DNA of 25,344 nt from an uncultured Verrucomicrobiae bacterium (GCA_937957985.1 CALGOH010000036.1:1-25344); one strand, 5' to 3'. Counted from the stretch's first letter, positions 9,257-17,748 are shown. Program-made: numbers and translations. The notes: a model not told the origin generated them from the sequence alone.

Positions 9257-11644
9257 ATGCACACGATGAATCCGAGCCTGACGATCCCGCGCACCCTCAT
9301 CCTCTCCATGTTGGCCACGGGCGCGATCTGCCATGGCGAGCTGCTGGTCTATGAGCCCTTCGACTATCAGCCCCACAACCACGAGGTGGCCGGCCGGTTG
9401 GAGGGGCGTGATGGCGGCAAGGGGTTCGCCGAACCGTGGAAGGACACCGCCGGGGCCAAGGGGTATGCCTTCGTTTACGACAGCCTTGGAAACCCGGAAG
9501 AGCTCTACGACGGCGCCTGGGGCGAGGGCGGACCCGACTGGGACGGCCTGGTCGACAACCTGTCCACCATGGGCGGATACATGGGCAACTCGGATTGGGA
9601 CCGGAACGGGTCACCCCACTCCACCCGCAGGCTGGCCCGCAGCGCGGGTGCCATGGCGAAGGGCAACGGCGGGGTCCTGTGGCTCAGCGGGGTGTTCCAC
9701 ATGCCCAACCAGTCGTATTTTGCACCGGTGGGCCTGGCGCTGGCCTCGGATGACAGCGGTTTCAAGGAGCGGGCGATTTCCATGGACGGCAAGGCCGACG
9801 CCATCGGGGCCGGCAACGGTCGCCACATGCGGGAACGCAAGCGCCTGAATCCGGTGATCTGGAACCAGGGCGAGGAGGTGGCGAGCGCGCCCGGGAGCAA
9901 CATCGATTCCAAGAAAGACAACGTCGTCATCCTCAAGTTCGAGTTCGGGGAAACCGACAAGGTGAGCACCTGGCATTTCACGGAAGACCAGCAAATGACC
10001 GAGGAAGCGTTCGATCAAAACGCCGCGTCATGCAGCGCGGCCATCGACGAGGACACGCTCGACGTGCTGACCGTCTGCACCATCCTCAACCAGAACGCGA
10101 TCGATGAGATCCGGATCGGCACCGACTTCAAGAGCGTGATCAGCGGCAGCATTCCGCCACGCCGGGAAGTGAAGATCACCAAGCGCCTCTACGACGCGAA
10201 GAGCGACCGCTACTATTTGGAATGGTCGTCCAACCCGGGCGAGGTCTATGGCTTGTATGCCGCCCACGACGCCGGGGGCTACAAGCCCTGCATCGCCGCG
10301 ACGGTCGAGGCCGACAAGTCCAAGGGAACCACGGCTTTCGGCCCCTTCGACAATCCGGTCAAAGGAGATGGCGGATTGGAATTCGAGATCGGCCTGCCCG
10401 ATTCCACGCCGCCGTCCATCGAACGGGTCTGGGGCAGCGGCACCACCCTCAGCCTGGTCTTCAGCGAGCCGATGATCCCGACCACCTCCTTGTCCGCGGG
10501 AAACTACACGGTCACGCAGGATGGCGGCGGCGGACTGGACGTGAAATCCGCCGCATTCGATCCGGAAAACGGCTCGGTCACGCTGACCACCGGACAGGCG
10601 CTCAAGCCGGACACCACCTACACCATCACGACCCGCAACCTCACCGACCTTGCCAACCATCCGCTGGTGGAGGCGGCGACCACGTTGCGCACCTGGGACG
10701 ACGACCCGAAAGGCATCAAGGTGTTCATCCTCGCCGGCCAGTCGAACATGGTCGGCTACGGGCACACCGAGGAAGGACAGAACAACGAGGTGGGCGGTGT
10801 CGGCACGCTGAGATACCTCGCCGTTCACGACGACGACTACCCGGAGTACGAATACCGCTCGCTGCTGGTGGATCCGAGCCAGCCCGGCACCAGCAAGTGG
10901 AAGACGCGCGGCAACGTGAAGCTTTGGTGGCGCAACGGAGCCAACGCCCAGTACGGCGGAACCATCTTCAAGGGCGACCTCGGCCCGCTCACCAGCAACG
11001 GCCGGTGGTTCGGCCCGGAATTCGGCTTCGGCCAGGTCATCGGCGACCATTTCACGGACGACGACGTGCTCCTCATCAAGCCGGCCTGGGGCGGGCACAA
11101 CCTGGTCAGCCAGTTCCGCTCGCCGATGGCGGTCGCCAAGCGCGGCGGGGAGATCGGTCCGTCCTACGTTGAGATGTTCGACAATGCACGGGAGGTACTC
11201 TTCAAGCTCGGCGAGGAGTTTCCCGAATGGAAAGGCAGGGGATACCGGATCGCCGGTTTCGCCTGGCACCAGGGCACCAGCGACAAGAGCCCCGACAAGG
11301 TGGCCGGGGAATACCAACACAACCTGCCCGACTTCATCGCCTCGATCCGCGCCGAGTTCGGAAAGCCGGATCCTCCTTTCGTGATCGCCACCACCGGCAG
11401 GGGCTACGACACCGGAACCTCAGCGCCTCCCTACGAGGACTATCATCCGGTGGAACGGGCCCAGCTCTGGGTCGCGGGCGTGGAAAAACCCGCGAAGGTG
11501 CTGACCGATGACACCCGCGCCTACTTCGAGCCGCACGAAAAGTCCCCGCGCAACCAAGGCTTCCATTGGAATGGAAACGCCCGCAGCTATTTCCGCGTCG
11601 GCCTCGGCCTCGGAAACCAGATGATCAACCTACTCGACGAATGA
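9257..11644 (+). CDS. Secreted sialate O-acetylesterase-type (SASA) esterase, second copy
   Basis: The ATG at 9257 gives a 795-residue precursor with a Sec signal ending near GAICHG; TTG at 9245 and ATG at 9266 are possible alternatives, and no Shine-Dalgarno decides. The N-terminal part (about 30-300, starting ELLVYEPFDY) looks like a concanavalin/LamG-type jelly-roll found in verrucomicrobial secreted proteins. An SbsA-type Ig-like domain follows (about 380-480), then the SASA esterase domain with FILAGQSNM (Ser496), FAWHQGTSD and HWNGNARSYF. The Ig-like and SASA parts are strongly similar to the gene at 2-2182, but the N-terminal domains differ, which suggests domain replacement after duplication. 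Expected role: removal of acetyl groups from an extracellular or periplasmic glycan. The stop overlaps an ATG (ATGA at 11641), so translation of the next gene may be coupled. Confidence 0.9.
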   Translation: MHTMNPSLTIPRTLILSMLATGAICHGELLVYEPFDYQPHNHEVAGRLEGRDGGKGFAEPWKDTAGAKGYAFVYDSLGNPEELYDGAWGEGGPDWDGLVDNLSTMGGYMGNSDWDRNGSPHSTRRLARSAGAMAKGNGGVLWLSGVFHMPNQSYFAPVGLALASDDSGFKERAISMDGKADAIGAGNGRHMRERKRLNPVIWNQGEEVASAPGSNIDSKKDNVVILKFEFGETDKVSTWHFTEDQQMTEEAFDQNAASCSAAIDEDTLDVLTVCTILNQNAIDEIRIGTDFKSVISGSIPPRREVKITKRLYDAKSDRYYLEWSSNPGEVYGLYAAHDAGGYKPCIAATVEADKSKGTTAFGPFDNPVKGDGGLEFEIGLPDSTPPSIERVWGSGTTLSLVFSEPMIPTTSLSAGNYTVTQDGGGGLDVKSAAFDPENGSVTLTTGQALKPDTTYTITTRNLTDLANHPLVEAATTLRTWDDDPKGIKVFILAGQSNMVGYGHTEEGQNNEVGGVGTLRYLAVHDDDYPEYEYRSLLVDPSQPGTSKWKTRGNVKLWWRNGANAQYGGTIFKGDLGPLTSNGRWFGPEFGFGQVIGDHFTDDDVLLIKPAWGGHNLVSQFRSPMAVAKRGGEIGPSYVEMFDNAREVLFKLGEEFPEWKGRGYRIAGFAWHQGTSDKSPDKVAGEYQHNLPDFIASIRAEFGKPDPPFVIATTGRGYDTGTSAPPYEDYHPVERAQLWVAGVEKPAKVLTDDTRAYFEPHEKSPRNQGFHWNGNARSYFRVGLGLGNQMINLLDE

Positions 11645-11661
11645 TCCTGTCCTTTGAACTC

Positions 11662-12486
11662 ATGAAACGCATCAGCCCGTCATTTCCAAACCGCCCGAAG
11701 ATTGCCGCCTTCTCCATGGCGGCCCTGCTTGCCGGGCTTTGTCCGGCCACCGCCGACCCGATGCCATGGGAAAACCCCGCCTACGAAACCACCATCCGCG
11801 CCACCCAGGCCGAGTCCCGGCCCGGGCCGGAGGAAGACCCCAAGAGCTGGACCGCCTGGCTGCGACACCACGAGGACCGCAAGCGCTGGTGCACCGAGCA
11901 GGAAGTCGACCTGCTGATGGTCGGTGACTCGATCGTCTTCGGCTGGTCGCGGGTCGGAAACAAGGTCTGGGACGAGTTCTACGGCCAGCGCAAGGCGGTC
12001 AACATCGGCTCCAGCGGCGACCGCACCTACCACATGCTCTGGCACTTTCAGAACGGCGGGCTCGACGGGATGAAGGACCGCAATCCGAAGCTGGTCGTGG
12101 TGATGATCGGCACCAACAACCGCGGCATTCCCGAGCTGCACGGGCACGACACCGCCTACGGCATCCTCGCGCTGCTCAAGGAGATCCACGCCAAGCTGCC
12201 GGAGTCGAAGATCCTGCTGATGCCGATCTTTCCCCGCGGCGACACGCCCGAAGATCCGGGTCGGCTGCGGAACGACGAAATCAATGCGATCCTCCGCACG
12301 TATGTGGACGGCAAGACCGTTCACTGGCTCGACATCGGCCACGTCTTTCTCGACGGCGAAGGGCGCATGAACCGCGAGTTGATGCCCGACGCCCTGCATC
12401 CCAACGAGGAAGGCTACCGCGTCTGGGCGAAGGCGATGGAACCCACCCTCCGCAAACTGCTCGGCGAGGAATCCAACCAACCATGA
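11662..12486 (+). CDS. Secreted SGNH/GDSL-family hydrolase
   Basis: This is a 274-residue protein with a Sec-type N-terminus (MKR then a hydrophobic stretch ending near PATA). An in-frame ATG at 11641 overlapping the previous stop would add seven residues and is a possible alternative start. All four SGNH blocks are visible: VGDS with nucleophile Ser90, GSSGDRT, MIGTNN with the oxyanion Asn, and DALHPN with Asp243 and His246. The closest recognisable group is the PAF-acetylhydrolase-like/GDSL lipase clan, which in polysaccharide-degrading bacteria often acts as a carbohydrate esterase; the substrate is not readable from the sequence. Its stop overlaps the start of the DUF6288-like gene by ATGA at 12483-12486, so the two are very likely co-translated. 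Confidence 0.9.
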   Translation: MKRISPSFPNRPKIAAFSMAALLAGLCPATADPMPWENPAYETTIRATQAESRPGPEEDPKSWTAWLRHHEDRKRWCTEQEVDLLMVGDSIVFGWSRVGNKVWDEFYGQRKAVNIGSSGDRTYHMLWHFQNGGLDGMKDRNPKLVVVMIGTNNRGIPELHGHDTAYGILALLKEIHAKLPESKILLMPIFPRGDTPEDPGRLRNDEINAILRTYVDGKTVHWLDIGHVFLDGEGRMNRELMPDALHPNEEGYRVWAKAMEPTLRKLLGEESNQP

Positions 12487-14876
12487 AGTTCACCCTGATC
12501 CGCCATGCCTGCGCCGGCCTGCTCCTTGCCGGCACGCTCACCGCCGCCCCGAAGCCCCTTCCCAATCCGGATTTCACCAAGGGTGAAACCATTCCCGAGG
12601 GCGCGACCAAGGACTGGAACCTGGGTGCCACCGGCGCGCGCGGCTGGATGCACAGCCATCAACTGGAAACGACCCAGGCGCGGCAGGTCAGGATCACCGA
12701 GGTGGCGGCAGGCTCGCCGGCCGAGGGATTGCTGGAAGTGGGCGACGTGCTGCTCGGGGTCGCGGGTAATCCTTTCTCGCATGATCCGCGGGTGGAGCTG
12801 GGCAAGGCGCTGACCGCAGCCGAGGCGGGTGACGGCAAGCTGGCGTTGACACGTTGGAGGGCGGGCAAGAGCGAAGAGATCGCCCTCAAGTTGCCGGTCC
12901 TCGGCACATACAGCCCGACCGCGCCCTACGACTGCCCGAAGTCCGCGAAGATCCTCGAGAACAGCTGCGAGGCACTCGCCAAGCGGATGGCGGAACCGGA
13001 TTACAAGGGGAACGCGATCACCCGCTCACTCAACGGGCTCGGGCTGCTTGCCAGCGGCGAACCGAAATACCACCCACTCGTCAAGAAGGAGGCCGAGTGG
13101 GCGGCGGACCAGCGCATCGAGCACATGGCGACGTGGTGGTATGGCTACCTGACCGTGTTTCTCGCCGAGTATGTGCTGGCGACCGGCGACGACTCGGTAT
13201 TGCCGGGTCTGCGTCGGATCGCGATGGAGGCATCCAAAGGACAGAGTGTCGTCGGCTCGTGGGGCCACAAGTTCGCCAATGCCGAGGGCCGGCTTCCCGG
13301 CTACGGGATGATGAATTCACCGGGGGCACCCCTGACCATAGGCCTGGTGCTGGCGCGCGAGGCGGGGGTGGACGATCCCGAAGTGGCCACCGCCATCGAG
13401 CGCAGCAACCGGCTGCTGAGTTTCTACATCGGCAAGGGCTCCATCCCCTACGGAGACCACGCGCCCTACATGCACGGGCATGAGGACAACGGAAAGAACG
13501 GCATGGCCACCGTGCTCTTCGACCAGTTGAAGAACGAGGAGGGCACCACCTTCTTCTCGAGGATGAGCACCGCCGCTCACAACGGTGAACGCGACTGCGG
13601 ACACACCGGCAACTTCTTCAACATGACCTGGGCGATGCCCGGCGTGTCGCGCAGCGGACCCCATGCCACCGGCGCATGGATGGAGGAATTCGGCAGTTGG
13701 TATTTCGATCTCGCCCGCAGCTTCGACGGCAGCTTCCCGCACCAGGGTCCGCCGCAGTCACGCCGCGACGCCTATGGCGGCTGGGACGCCACCGGCATGT
13801 ACCTAATCGCCTACGCCATGCCGCGCAAGGCGATCCGGCTGACGGGCAGCCAGCCATCGGTGAGCCCGCCACTGGATGAGGAAACCGCGGGTGCCGTGGT
13901 GGGCGACGGACGCGGTTTCAGTCCCATCGGCCCGGCACTTGCCTACAACGAGCTTTCGCCCGACCTGCTCATCGAGCGACTCGGCAACTGGTCGCCCATC
14001 GTCCGCGACCGGGCGGCCATCGCGCTCGGGCGGCAGAAAGACTTTCCGATCGAACCCCTGATCGAGCTGCTCGATTCCCCGTCCCTGCACGCCCGGCTGG
14101 GGGCGTGCCAGGCCCTCGCCCGGATCGGCAACCGCGCCGAGCCCGCGGTGCCCAAGCTGCTGGAAACGCTGAAAGCGGAAGACCTTTGGTTGCGGATTCA
14201 GGCGGCGGAAGCACTCAACGGGATCGGCCAGCCAGCGATGGCCGCGGTGCCCGAGCTGCTGCAAATCATCGCCCGGGGACCGACCGACGCGGATCCGCGC
14301 GGCATGGAGCAACGCTTCATCTCCCAGGCACTCTTTCACGGTCGGACGGGCCTGCTGCGGGGATCGCTGGAGGGCGTCGATCAAGAGCTCCTTCTCAGGG
14401 CGGTCCGTGCCGGACTCCGCAACGAGGACGGCCGAACGCGGGGTGCCTTCGGAACCGTGTATGCGAATCTCCCGTTTGATCAACTGGAGCCGCTGCTGCC
14501 GGCGATCCACCGGGCGATCGTCGAACCGGCGCCCAGCGGCATCATGTTCGACGGCCAGATCCAGTCGGCGGGCCTCGAACTGTTCAGCAAGCACCATGTC
14601 AGCGAGGGAATCGAGCTGCTGGCCGACTACCTGCGGCTGATGAAGAAGCACGGCAGCCAGGCGCAGGTGCCGAGGCACCTCGACATGCTCAAGCGCTACG
14701 GCGCCCATGCCCAACGGGCCATTCCCCGCCTGGAGAAGGTCGCCCATTATTTCGAAAACGAGGAAGAGGACTTTCCCAAAAACCTGAGCCTCCAGAAGGC
14801 CGAGGCGGTGCGCCAAGCGATCCGCGATATCCAGGAGATGACCGAAAAGCCGGAGTTGCGCGAGTTGAACCTTTGA
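12483..14876 (+). CDS. DUF6288-like secreted protein with PDZ, helical core and HEAT repeats (intact copy)
   Basis: The 797-residue protein starts at the ATG overlapping the previous stop. It has a Sec signal (MKFTLIRHACAGLLLAGTLTAA), a PDZ-like domain at about 60-140 (VAAGSPAEGLLEVGDVLLGVAG), a helical core at about 145-455, and HEAT-like repeats at about 490-795. Conserved blocks shared with the broken copy include GSWGHKF, LPGYGMMNSPGA, HEDNGKNGM, GERDCGHTGNFFN, GPHATGAWMEEFGSWYFDLARS and FPHQGPPQSRRDA. The His/Asp/Asn/Arg pattern and the likely alpha-toroid fold suggest an enzyme, perhaps lyase- or glycosidase-like, but that is inference. It is the last gene of a compact three-gene operon with two esterases. 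The DUF6288 label is from memory and is not checked. Confidence 0.85.
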   Translation: MKFTLIRHACAGLLLAGTLTAAPKPLPNPDFTKGETIPEGATKDWNLGATGARGWMHSHQLETTQARQVRITEVAAGSPAEGLLEVGDVLLGVAGNPFSHDPRVELGKALTAAEAGDGKLALTRWRAGKSEEIALKLPVLGTYSPTAPYDCPKSAKILENSCEALAKRMAEPDYKGNAITRSLNGLGLLASGEPKYHPLVKKEAEWAADQRIEHMATWWYGYLTVFLAEYVLATGDDSVLPGLRRIAMEASKGQSVVGSWGHKFANAEGRLPGYGMMNSPGAPLTIGLVLAREAGVDDPEVATAIERSNRLLSFYIGKGSIPYGDHAPYMHGHEDNGKNGMATVLFDQLKNEEGTTFFSRMSTAAHNGERDCGHTGNFFNMTWAMPGVSRSGPHATGAWMEEFGSWYFDLARSFDGSFPHQGPPQSRRDAYGGWDATGMYLIAYAMPRKAIRLTGSQPSVSPPLDEETAGAVVGDGRGFSPIGPALAYNELSPDLLIERLGNWSPIVRDRAAIALGRQKDFPIEPLIELLDSPSLHARLGACQALARIGNRAEPAVPKLLETLKAEDLWLRIQAAEALNGIGQPAMAAVPELLQIIARGPTDADPRGMEQRFISQALFHGRTGLLRGSLEGVDQELLLRAVRAGLRNEDGRTRGAFGTVYANLPFDQLEPLLPAIHRAIVEPAPSGIMFDGQIQSAGLELFSKHHVSEGIELLADYLRLMKKHGSQAQVPRHLDMLKRYGAHAQRAIPRLEKVAHYFENEEEDFPKNLSLQKAEAVRQAIRDIQEMTEKPELRELNL

Positions 14877-14900
14877 AGACGAGCGTGGGGTGAAAGCCCT

Positions 14901-14931
14901 GGCATGCGGGGAAAATGCCCAACCGCATGCC
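14901..14931 (+). terminator. Possible terminator hairpin after the second module
   Basis: A perfect 9-bp stem (GGCATGCGG at 14901-14909 with CCGCATGCC at 14923-14931, 13-nt loop) starts 25 nt after the stop of the DUF6288-like gene. There is no T-tract, so it is either a weak or Rho-assisted terminator or an mRNA 3'-end stabiliser. Confidence 0.45.
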
Positions 14932-14946
14932 CCTGACCCTCGTGAC

Positions 14947-15044
14947 AACCCCAACGGGGTTTCACCGATGAGCCCGGGGTTGTCCCGGCTTGCCGGGCTA
15001 CCCCGGGTTTATGGGCCCACATACCCCGAACCCCGACGGGGTTC
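14947..15044. repeat. Left REP/BIME-like hairpin cluster flanking the RAYT gene
   Basis: Three hairpins in 98 nt: AACCCC/GGGGTT (14947-14961), a compound structure (14973-15007), and GAACCCC/GGGGTTC (15028-15044). The compound structure has an outer stem CCCGGGGT/ACCCCGGG and an inner stem CCCGGC/GCCGGG. On the minus strand the inner hairpin is preceded directly by GTAG (14998-15001), the tetranucleotide typical of REP sequences mobilised by RAYT proteins. The GTAG side faces the transposase gene. Confidence 0.75.
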
Positions 15045-15054
15045 CGCCCTGCCG

Positions 15055-15510
15055 CTAGTCCCAAACGTAGCGCTCATCCCATTCGATCCCATGTCGATTC
15101 ATGAATTCCCTATACTCCTCCTGAAAACTCATCCTCTGGTGATGCTCCTCTTGCCGCCTGATGTATTCCCTCACCTCCTCCACTTTCGACTGGCTCACCG
15201 AAAAGGCCCCGTAACCGGACTGCCATGCGAATTTTCCGTTCACCGAAAGGTGTTCATTGATCCACGGATTCGAAACCCGCTTCAGCTCCTTCACCCAGTC
15301 CGACTGACGAACCTCGCGACCGAGCCGCGCCAGGATGTGAACATGGTCCGCCACGCCACCAATGCAGAGGGGCGAACAACCGAGCCGCTTGGAAATTTCT
15401 CCGATGTAGGCATGGGCTCCCTCGCGCAGGGACTGATCAGTTAGAAACGGATAGCGCTCCTTGGTGGAAAACACGAGATGGATGAAGACAGCGGACAGGG
15501 ACTGGGGCAT
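15055..15510 (-). CDS. REP-associated tyrosine transposase (RAYT; IS200/IS605-type Y1 HUH protein)
   Basis: The product is 151 residues, the usual size for Y1 transposases. The start MPQSLSAVFIHLVFSTKER (ATG at 15510) matches the common beginning of this family; an ATG at 15534 would add eight residues. The HUH metal-binding motif is VADHVHIL with His56 and His58, and the catalytic tyrosine is Tyr116 in VREYIRRQ, followed by EEHH. These enzymes cut and join single-stranded DNA at REP hairpins. The gene is intact, with stop TAG at 15055-15057. It is flanked on both sides by similar hairpin clusters in mirror orientation, each with a GTAG leader, which is the hallmark arrangement of a RAYT rather than a plain IS200 element. 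It lies between the esterase operon and pgsA and is probably not co-transcribed with either. Confidence 0.85.
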   Translation of the reverse strand: MPQSLSAVFIHLVFSTKERYPFLTDQSLREGAHAYIGEISKRLGCSPLCIGGVADHVHILARLGREVRQSDWVKELKRVSNPWINEHLSVNGKFAWQSGYGAFSVSQSKVEEVREYIRRQEEHHQRMSFQEEYREFMNRHGIEWDERYVWD

Positions 15511-15539
15511 GGCGAGATCAACAGACGGGTCCATGGACG

Positions 15540-15639
15540 CAACCCCGTCGGGGTTGTTCCCTCTCCACCCAAGCATCCCGGGGTAGCCCCGACAAGTCGG
15601 GTCAACCCCGGGCTGACCGGCAAAACCCCTTTGGGGTTT
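15540..15639. repeat. Right REP/BIME-like hairpin cluster flanking the RAYT gene
   Basis: Mirror image of the left cluster: CAACCCC/GGGGTTG (15540-15556), a compound structure (15577-15612), and AAACCCC/GGGGTTT (15623-15639). The compound structure has outer stem CCCGGGGT/ACCCCGGG and inner stem CCCGAC/GTCGGG, with GTAG at 15583-15586 on the plus strand, facing the transposase. The inner stem differs from the left copy by a compensated G-C to A-T change. The last hairpin ends 3 nt beyond the pgsA stop and could also end pgsA transcription. Confidence 0.75.
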
Positions 15640-15641
15640 CC

Positions 15642-16256
15642 TCAGCCCGCCTTCAGCAGCCCCCTCCCGCTCCACAGGTAGTTCCAGCCGGATACCACCG
15701 TCAGCGCCAGGGCCAACCACAGCGATGCCGGCATCAGCCAGCCTTCCGGATCCGCGAGCTTCCACAGGAACTCCGCGATCATGCCACGAGAGGACATTTC
15801 GGAGAAGGCCAGCCACACCAGCGCGGTGATGATGAAGGTGAGCTGGAAACCGGTCTTCCACTTGCCCAGGCGATCCGCAGCCAGCACCTGCCCGGCCTCG
15901 ATCGCGATCTGCCGCAGGCCGGTGACCAGAAACTCGCGGCCGATGATGACGGCGGTCACCCACACCGGGGCGAAGCCCTCGACCGACATGAAGACGAAGG
16001 CCGCGCAGACGAGGATCTTGTCGGCCAGCGGGTCGAGCAATTTCCCGAGCGGCGTGACCAGCCCCATCCGGCGCGCCAGGTAGCCGTCGAGCCAGTCGGT
16101 GGCGGCGGCGACCGAAAAACTGACGAGCGCCGTCATTTTCCCGCCGAGGCCGTCGAAACCCATCGCCACCACGAAGACGGCGGTGAGGACCAACCGCGAA
16201 AGGGTGATGGCATTCGGCAGGTTCACGGGCGGACTGTGGGAAATGCGCGCGATCAT
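15642..16256 (-). CDS. pgsA: CDP-diacylglycerol--glycerol-3-phosphate 3-phosphatidyltransferase
   Basis: A 204-residue integral membrane enzyme that makes phosphatidylglycerol phosphate from CDP-diacylglycerol and glycerol 3-phosphate, the first committed step to phosphatidylglycerol and cardiolipin. The CDP-alcohol phosphatidyltransferase signature D-x2-DG-x2-AR-x8-G-x3-D-x3-D is complete (Asp54, Asp57-Gly58, Ala61-Arg62, Gly71, Asp75, Asp79). The N-terminal NLPNAITLSRL is typical of PgsA, and several hydrophobic segments follow, including a C-terminal one (SLWLALALTVVSGWNYLW). Length is normal for the family. It is divergent from gnd, with a 70-nt shared upstream region, and its 3' end abuts the right REP cluster. 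Confidence 0.93.
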   Translation of the reverse strand: MIARISHSPPVNLPNAITLSRLVLTAVFVVAMGFDGLGGKMTALVSFSVAAATDWLDGYLARRMGLVTPLGKLLDPLADKILVCAAFVFMSVEGFAPVWVTAVIIGREFLVTGLRQIAIEAGQVLAADRLGKWKTGFQLTFIITALVWLAFSEMSSRGMIAEFLWKLADPEGWLMPASLWLALALTVVSGWNYLWSGRGLLKAG

Positions 16257-16326
16257 GGCAACAAGGGGTTGCGCCCGGGTCCGGAGTTCCTTACACCGCG
16301 CCTGCTGTCATACAGCTTTCCGACTT

Positions 16327-17748
16327 ATGAGTAACAGTGATTTCGGCCTCATCGGCCTGGCCGTCATGGGCCAGAACCTCGTCCTCAACGTGGAGTCCCG
16401 CGGCTTCAAGGTCTCGGTCTACAACCGCACCACGGAAACCATGGAGGAATTCGTCGCCGCCCACCCGGACAAGCAGATCGTCGGCCTCAAGACGCTGGAG
16501 GAATTCGTCCAGTCGCTGGCCAAGCCGCGCAAGGTGATGATCATGGTCAAGGCCGGCGGCCCGGTGGACAAGGTGATCGAGTCGCTGATCCCGCTGCTCG
16601 AGGAGGACGACATCATCATCGACGGCGGCAACTCGCTCTACACCGACACCGAGCGCCGCGATGCCTGGTGCAAGGAACACAAGCTGCGCTTCATCGGCGC
16701 CGGCGTGTCCGGCGGCGAGGAGGGCGCGCGCAAGGGCCCGTCGATCATGCCCGGCGGCCCGCCCAGCACCTGGGAGGTGATGAAGCCGATCTTCGAAAGC
16801 ATCGCCGCCAAGGTGGACGGCGTGCCCTGCGTGACCCACATCGGTCCCGGCGGCGCCGGCCACTTCGTCAAGATGGTCCACAACGGCATCGAGTACGGCG
16901 ACATGCAGCTCATCTGCGAGGCCTACAACATCTTCAAGGCCGCCGGATTCTCGAACGAGCAACTCGCGGAGATCTTCACCGACTGGAACCAGGGCGACCT
17001 CGAATCCTTCCTCATCGAGATCACCTCGCACATCTTCCAGCAGAAGGATCCGGAAACCGGCAAGGACATCGTCGACCTGATCGTCGACAAGGCCGGCCAG
17101 AAGGGCACCGGCCGCTGGACGATGATGAACGCCGTCGAGCAGGCCGTGCCGCTGTCGTGCATCGGCGCCTCGGTCGAGGCCCGCATCCTCTCCTCCATGC
17201 GCGACCAGCGGGTCGCCGCCTCGAAGATCCTCAAGGGGCCGAAGGCGGACATCGACCTGAAGAAGAAGAAGCTGGTCAAGAAGGTGCGCGACGCCCTCTA
17301 CGCCTCGAAGATCATCTCCTACGCCCAGGGGCTCGACCTCATCGCCAAGGTCGGCGCCGACAAGGGCTGGGACCTCGACCTCGGCGCGATCGCCCGCATC
17401 TGGCGTGGCGGCTGCATCATCCGCGCCCGTTTCCTCAACCGCATCACCGAGGCCTACGAGGCCGACCCGAAGCTGACCAACCTGATGCTGGCGCCCTTCT
17501 TCACCGAGATCCTCAACGCCGCCCAGGAGAACTGGCGCGAGGTCGTCGCCCTCGCCTGCGTCAACGGCATCCCGGTGCCGTCCTTCGCCGGCTCGCTGGC
17601 CTACTACGACAGCTACCGGGCCAAGCGGCTGCCGGCCAACCTGCTCCAGGCACAGCGCGACTTCTTCGGCGCCCACACCTACGAGCGGCTCGACAAGCCG
17701 GAGGGCGAGTTCTTCCACTACGGGAACTGGCCGGAGTTGATCCACTGA
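16327..17748 (+). CDS. gnd: 6-phosphogluconate dehydrogenase, decarboxylating
   Basis: A 473-residue cytosolic enzyme of the oxidative pentose phosphate pathway that converts 6-phosphogluconate to ribulose 5-phosphate plus CO2, making NADPH. The ATG at 16327 gives MSNSDFGLIGLAVMGQNLVL, the standard start, with the Rossmann-type GLAVMGQN motif; an upstream open stretch has no homology signal. The family signature GVSGGEEGARKGPSIMPGG lies at about 125-145, the catalytic lysine is Lys182 in FVKMVHNGIEYG, and the C-terminal FFGAHTYERLD block is present. NRTTE after the second beta strand fits NADP rather than NAD preference. Length and motifs match the long (about 470-residue) class. It stands alone, convergent with the S9 peptidase gene. 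Confidence 0.96.
   Translation: MSNSDFGLIGLAVMGQNLVLNVESRGFKVSVYNRTTETMEEFVAAHPDKQIVGLKTLEEFVQSLAKPRKVMIMVKAGGPVDKVIESLIPLLEEDDIIIDGGNSLYTDTERRDAWCKEHKLRFIGAGVSGGEEGARKGPSIMPGGPPSTWEVMKPIFESIAAKVDGVPCVTHIGPGGAGHFVKMVHNGIEYGDMQLICEAYNIFKAAGFSNEQLAEIFTDWNQGDLESFLIEITSHIFQQKDPETGKDIVDLIVDKAGQKGTGRWTMMNAVEQAVPLSCIGASVEARILSSMRDQRVAASKILKGPKADIDLKKKKLVKKVRDALYASKIISYAQGLDLIAKVGADKGWDLDLGAIARIWRGGCIIRARFLNRITEAYEADPKLTNLMLAPFFTEILNAAQENWREVVALACVNGIPVPSFAGSLAYYDSYRAKRLPANLLQAQRDFFGAHTYERLDKPEGEFFHYGNWPELIH

Noticed and set aside
15055..15963. A 302-codon frame extending the transposase upstream through pgsA
   Set aside because: The upstream part is antisense-frame noise within pgsA on the same strand in another frame; the family start MPQSLS lies at 15510.
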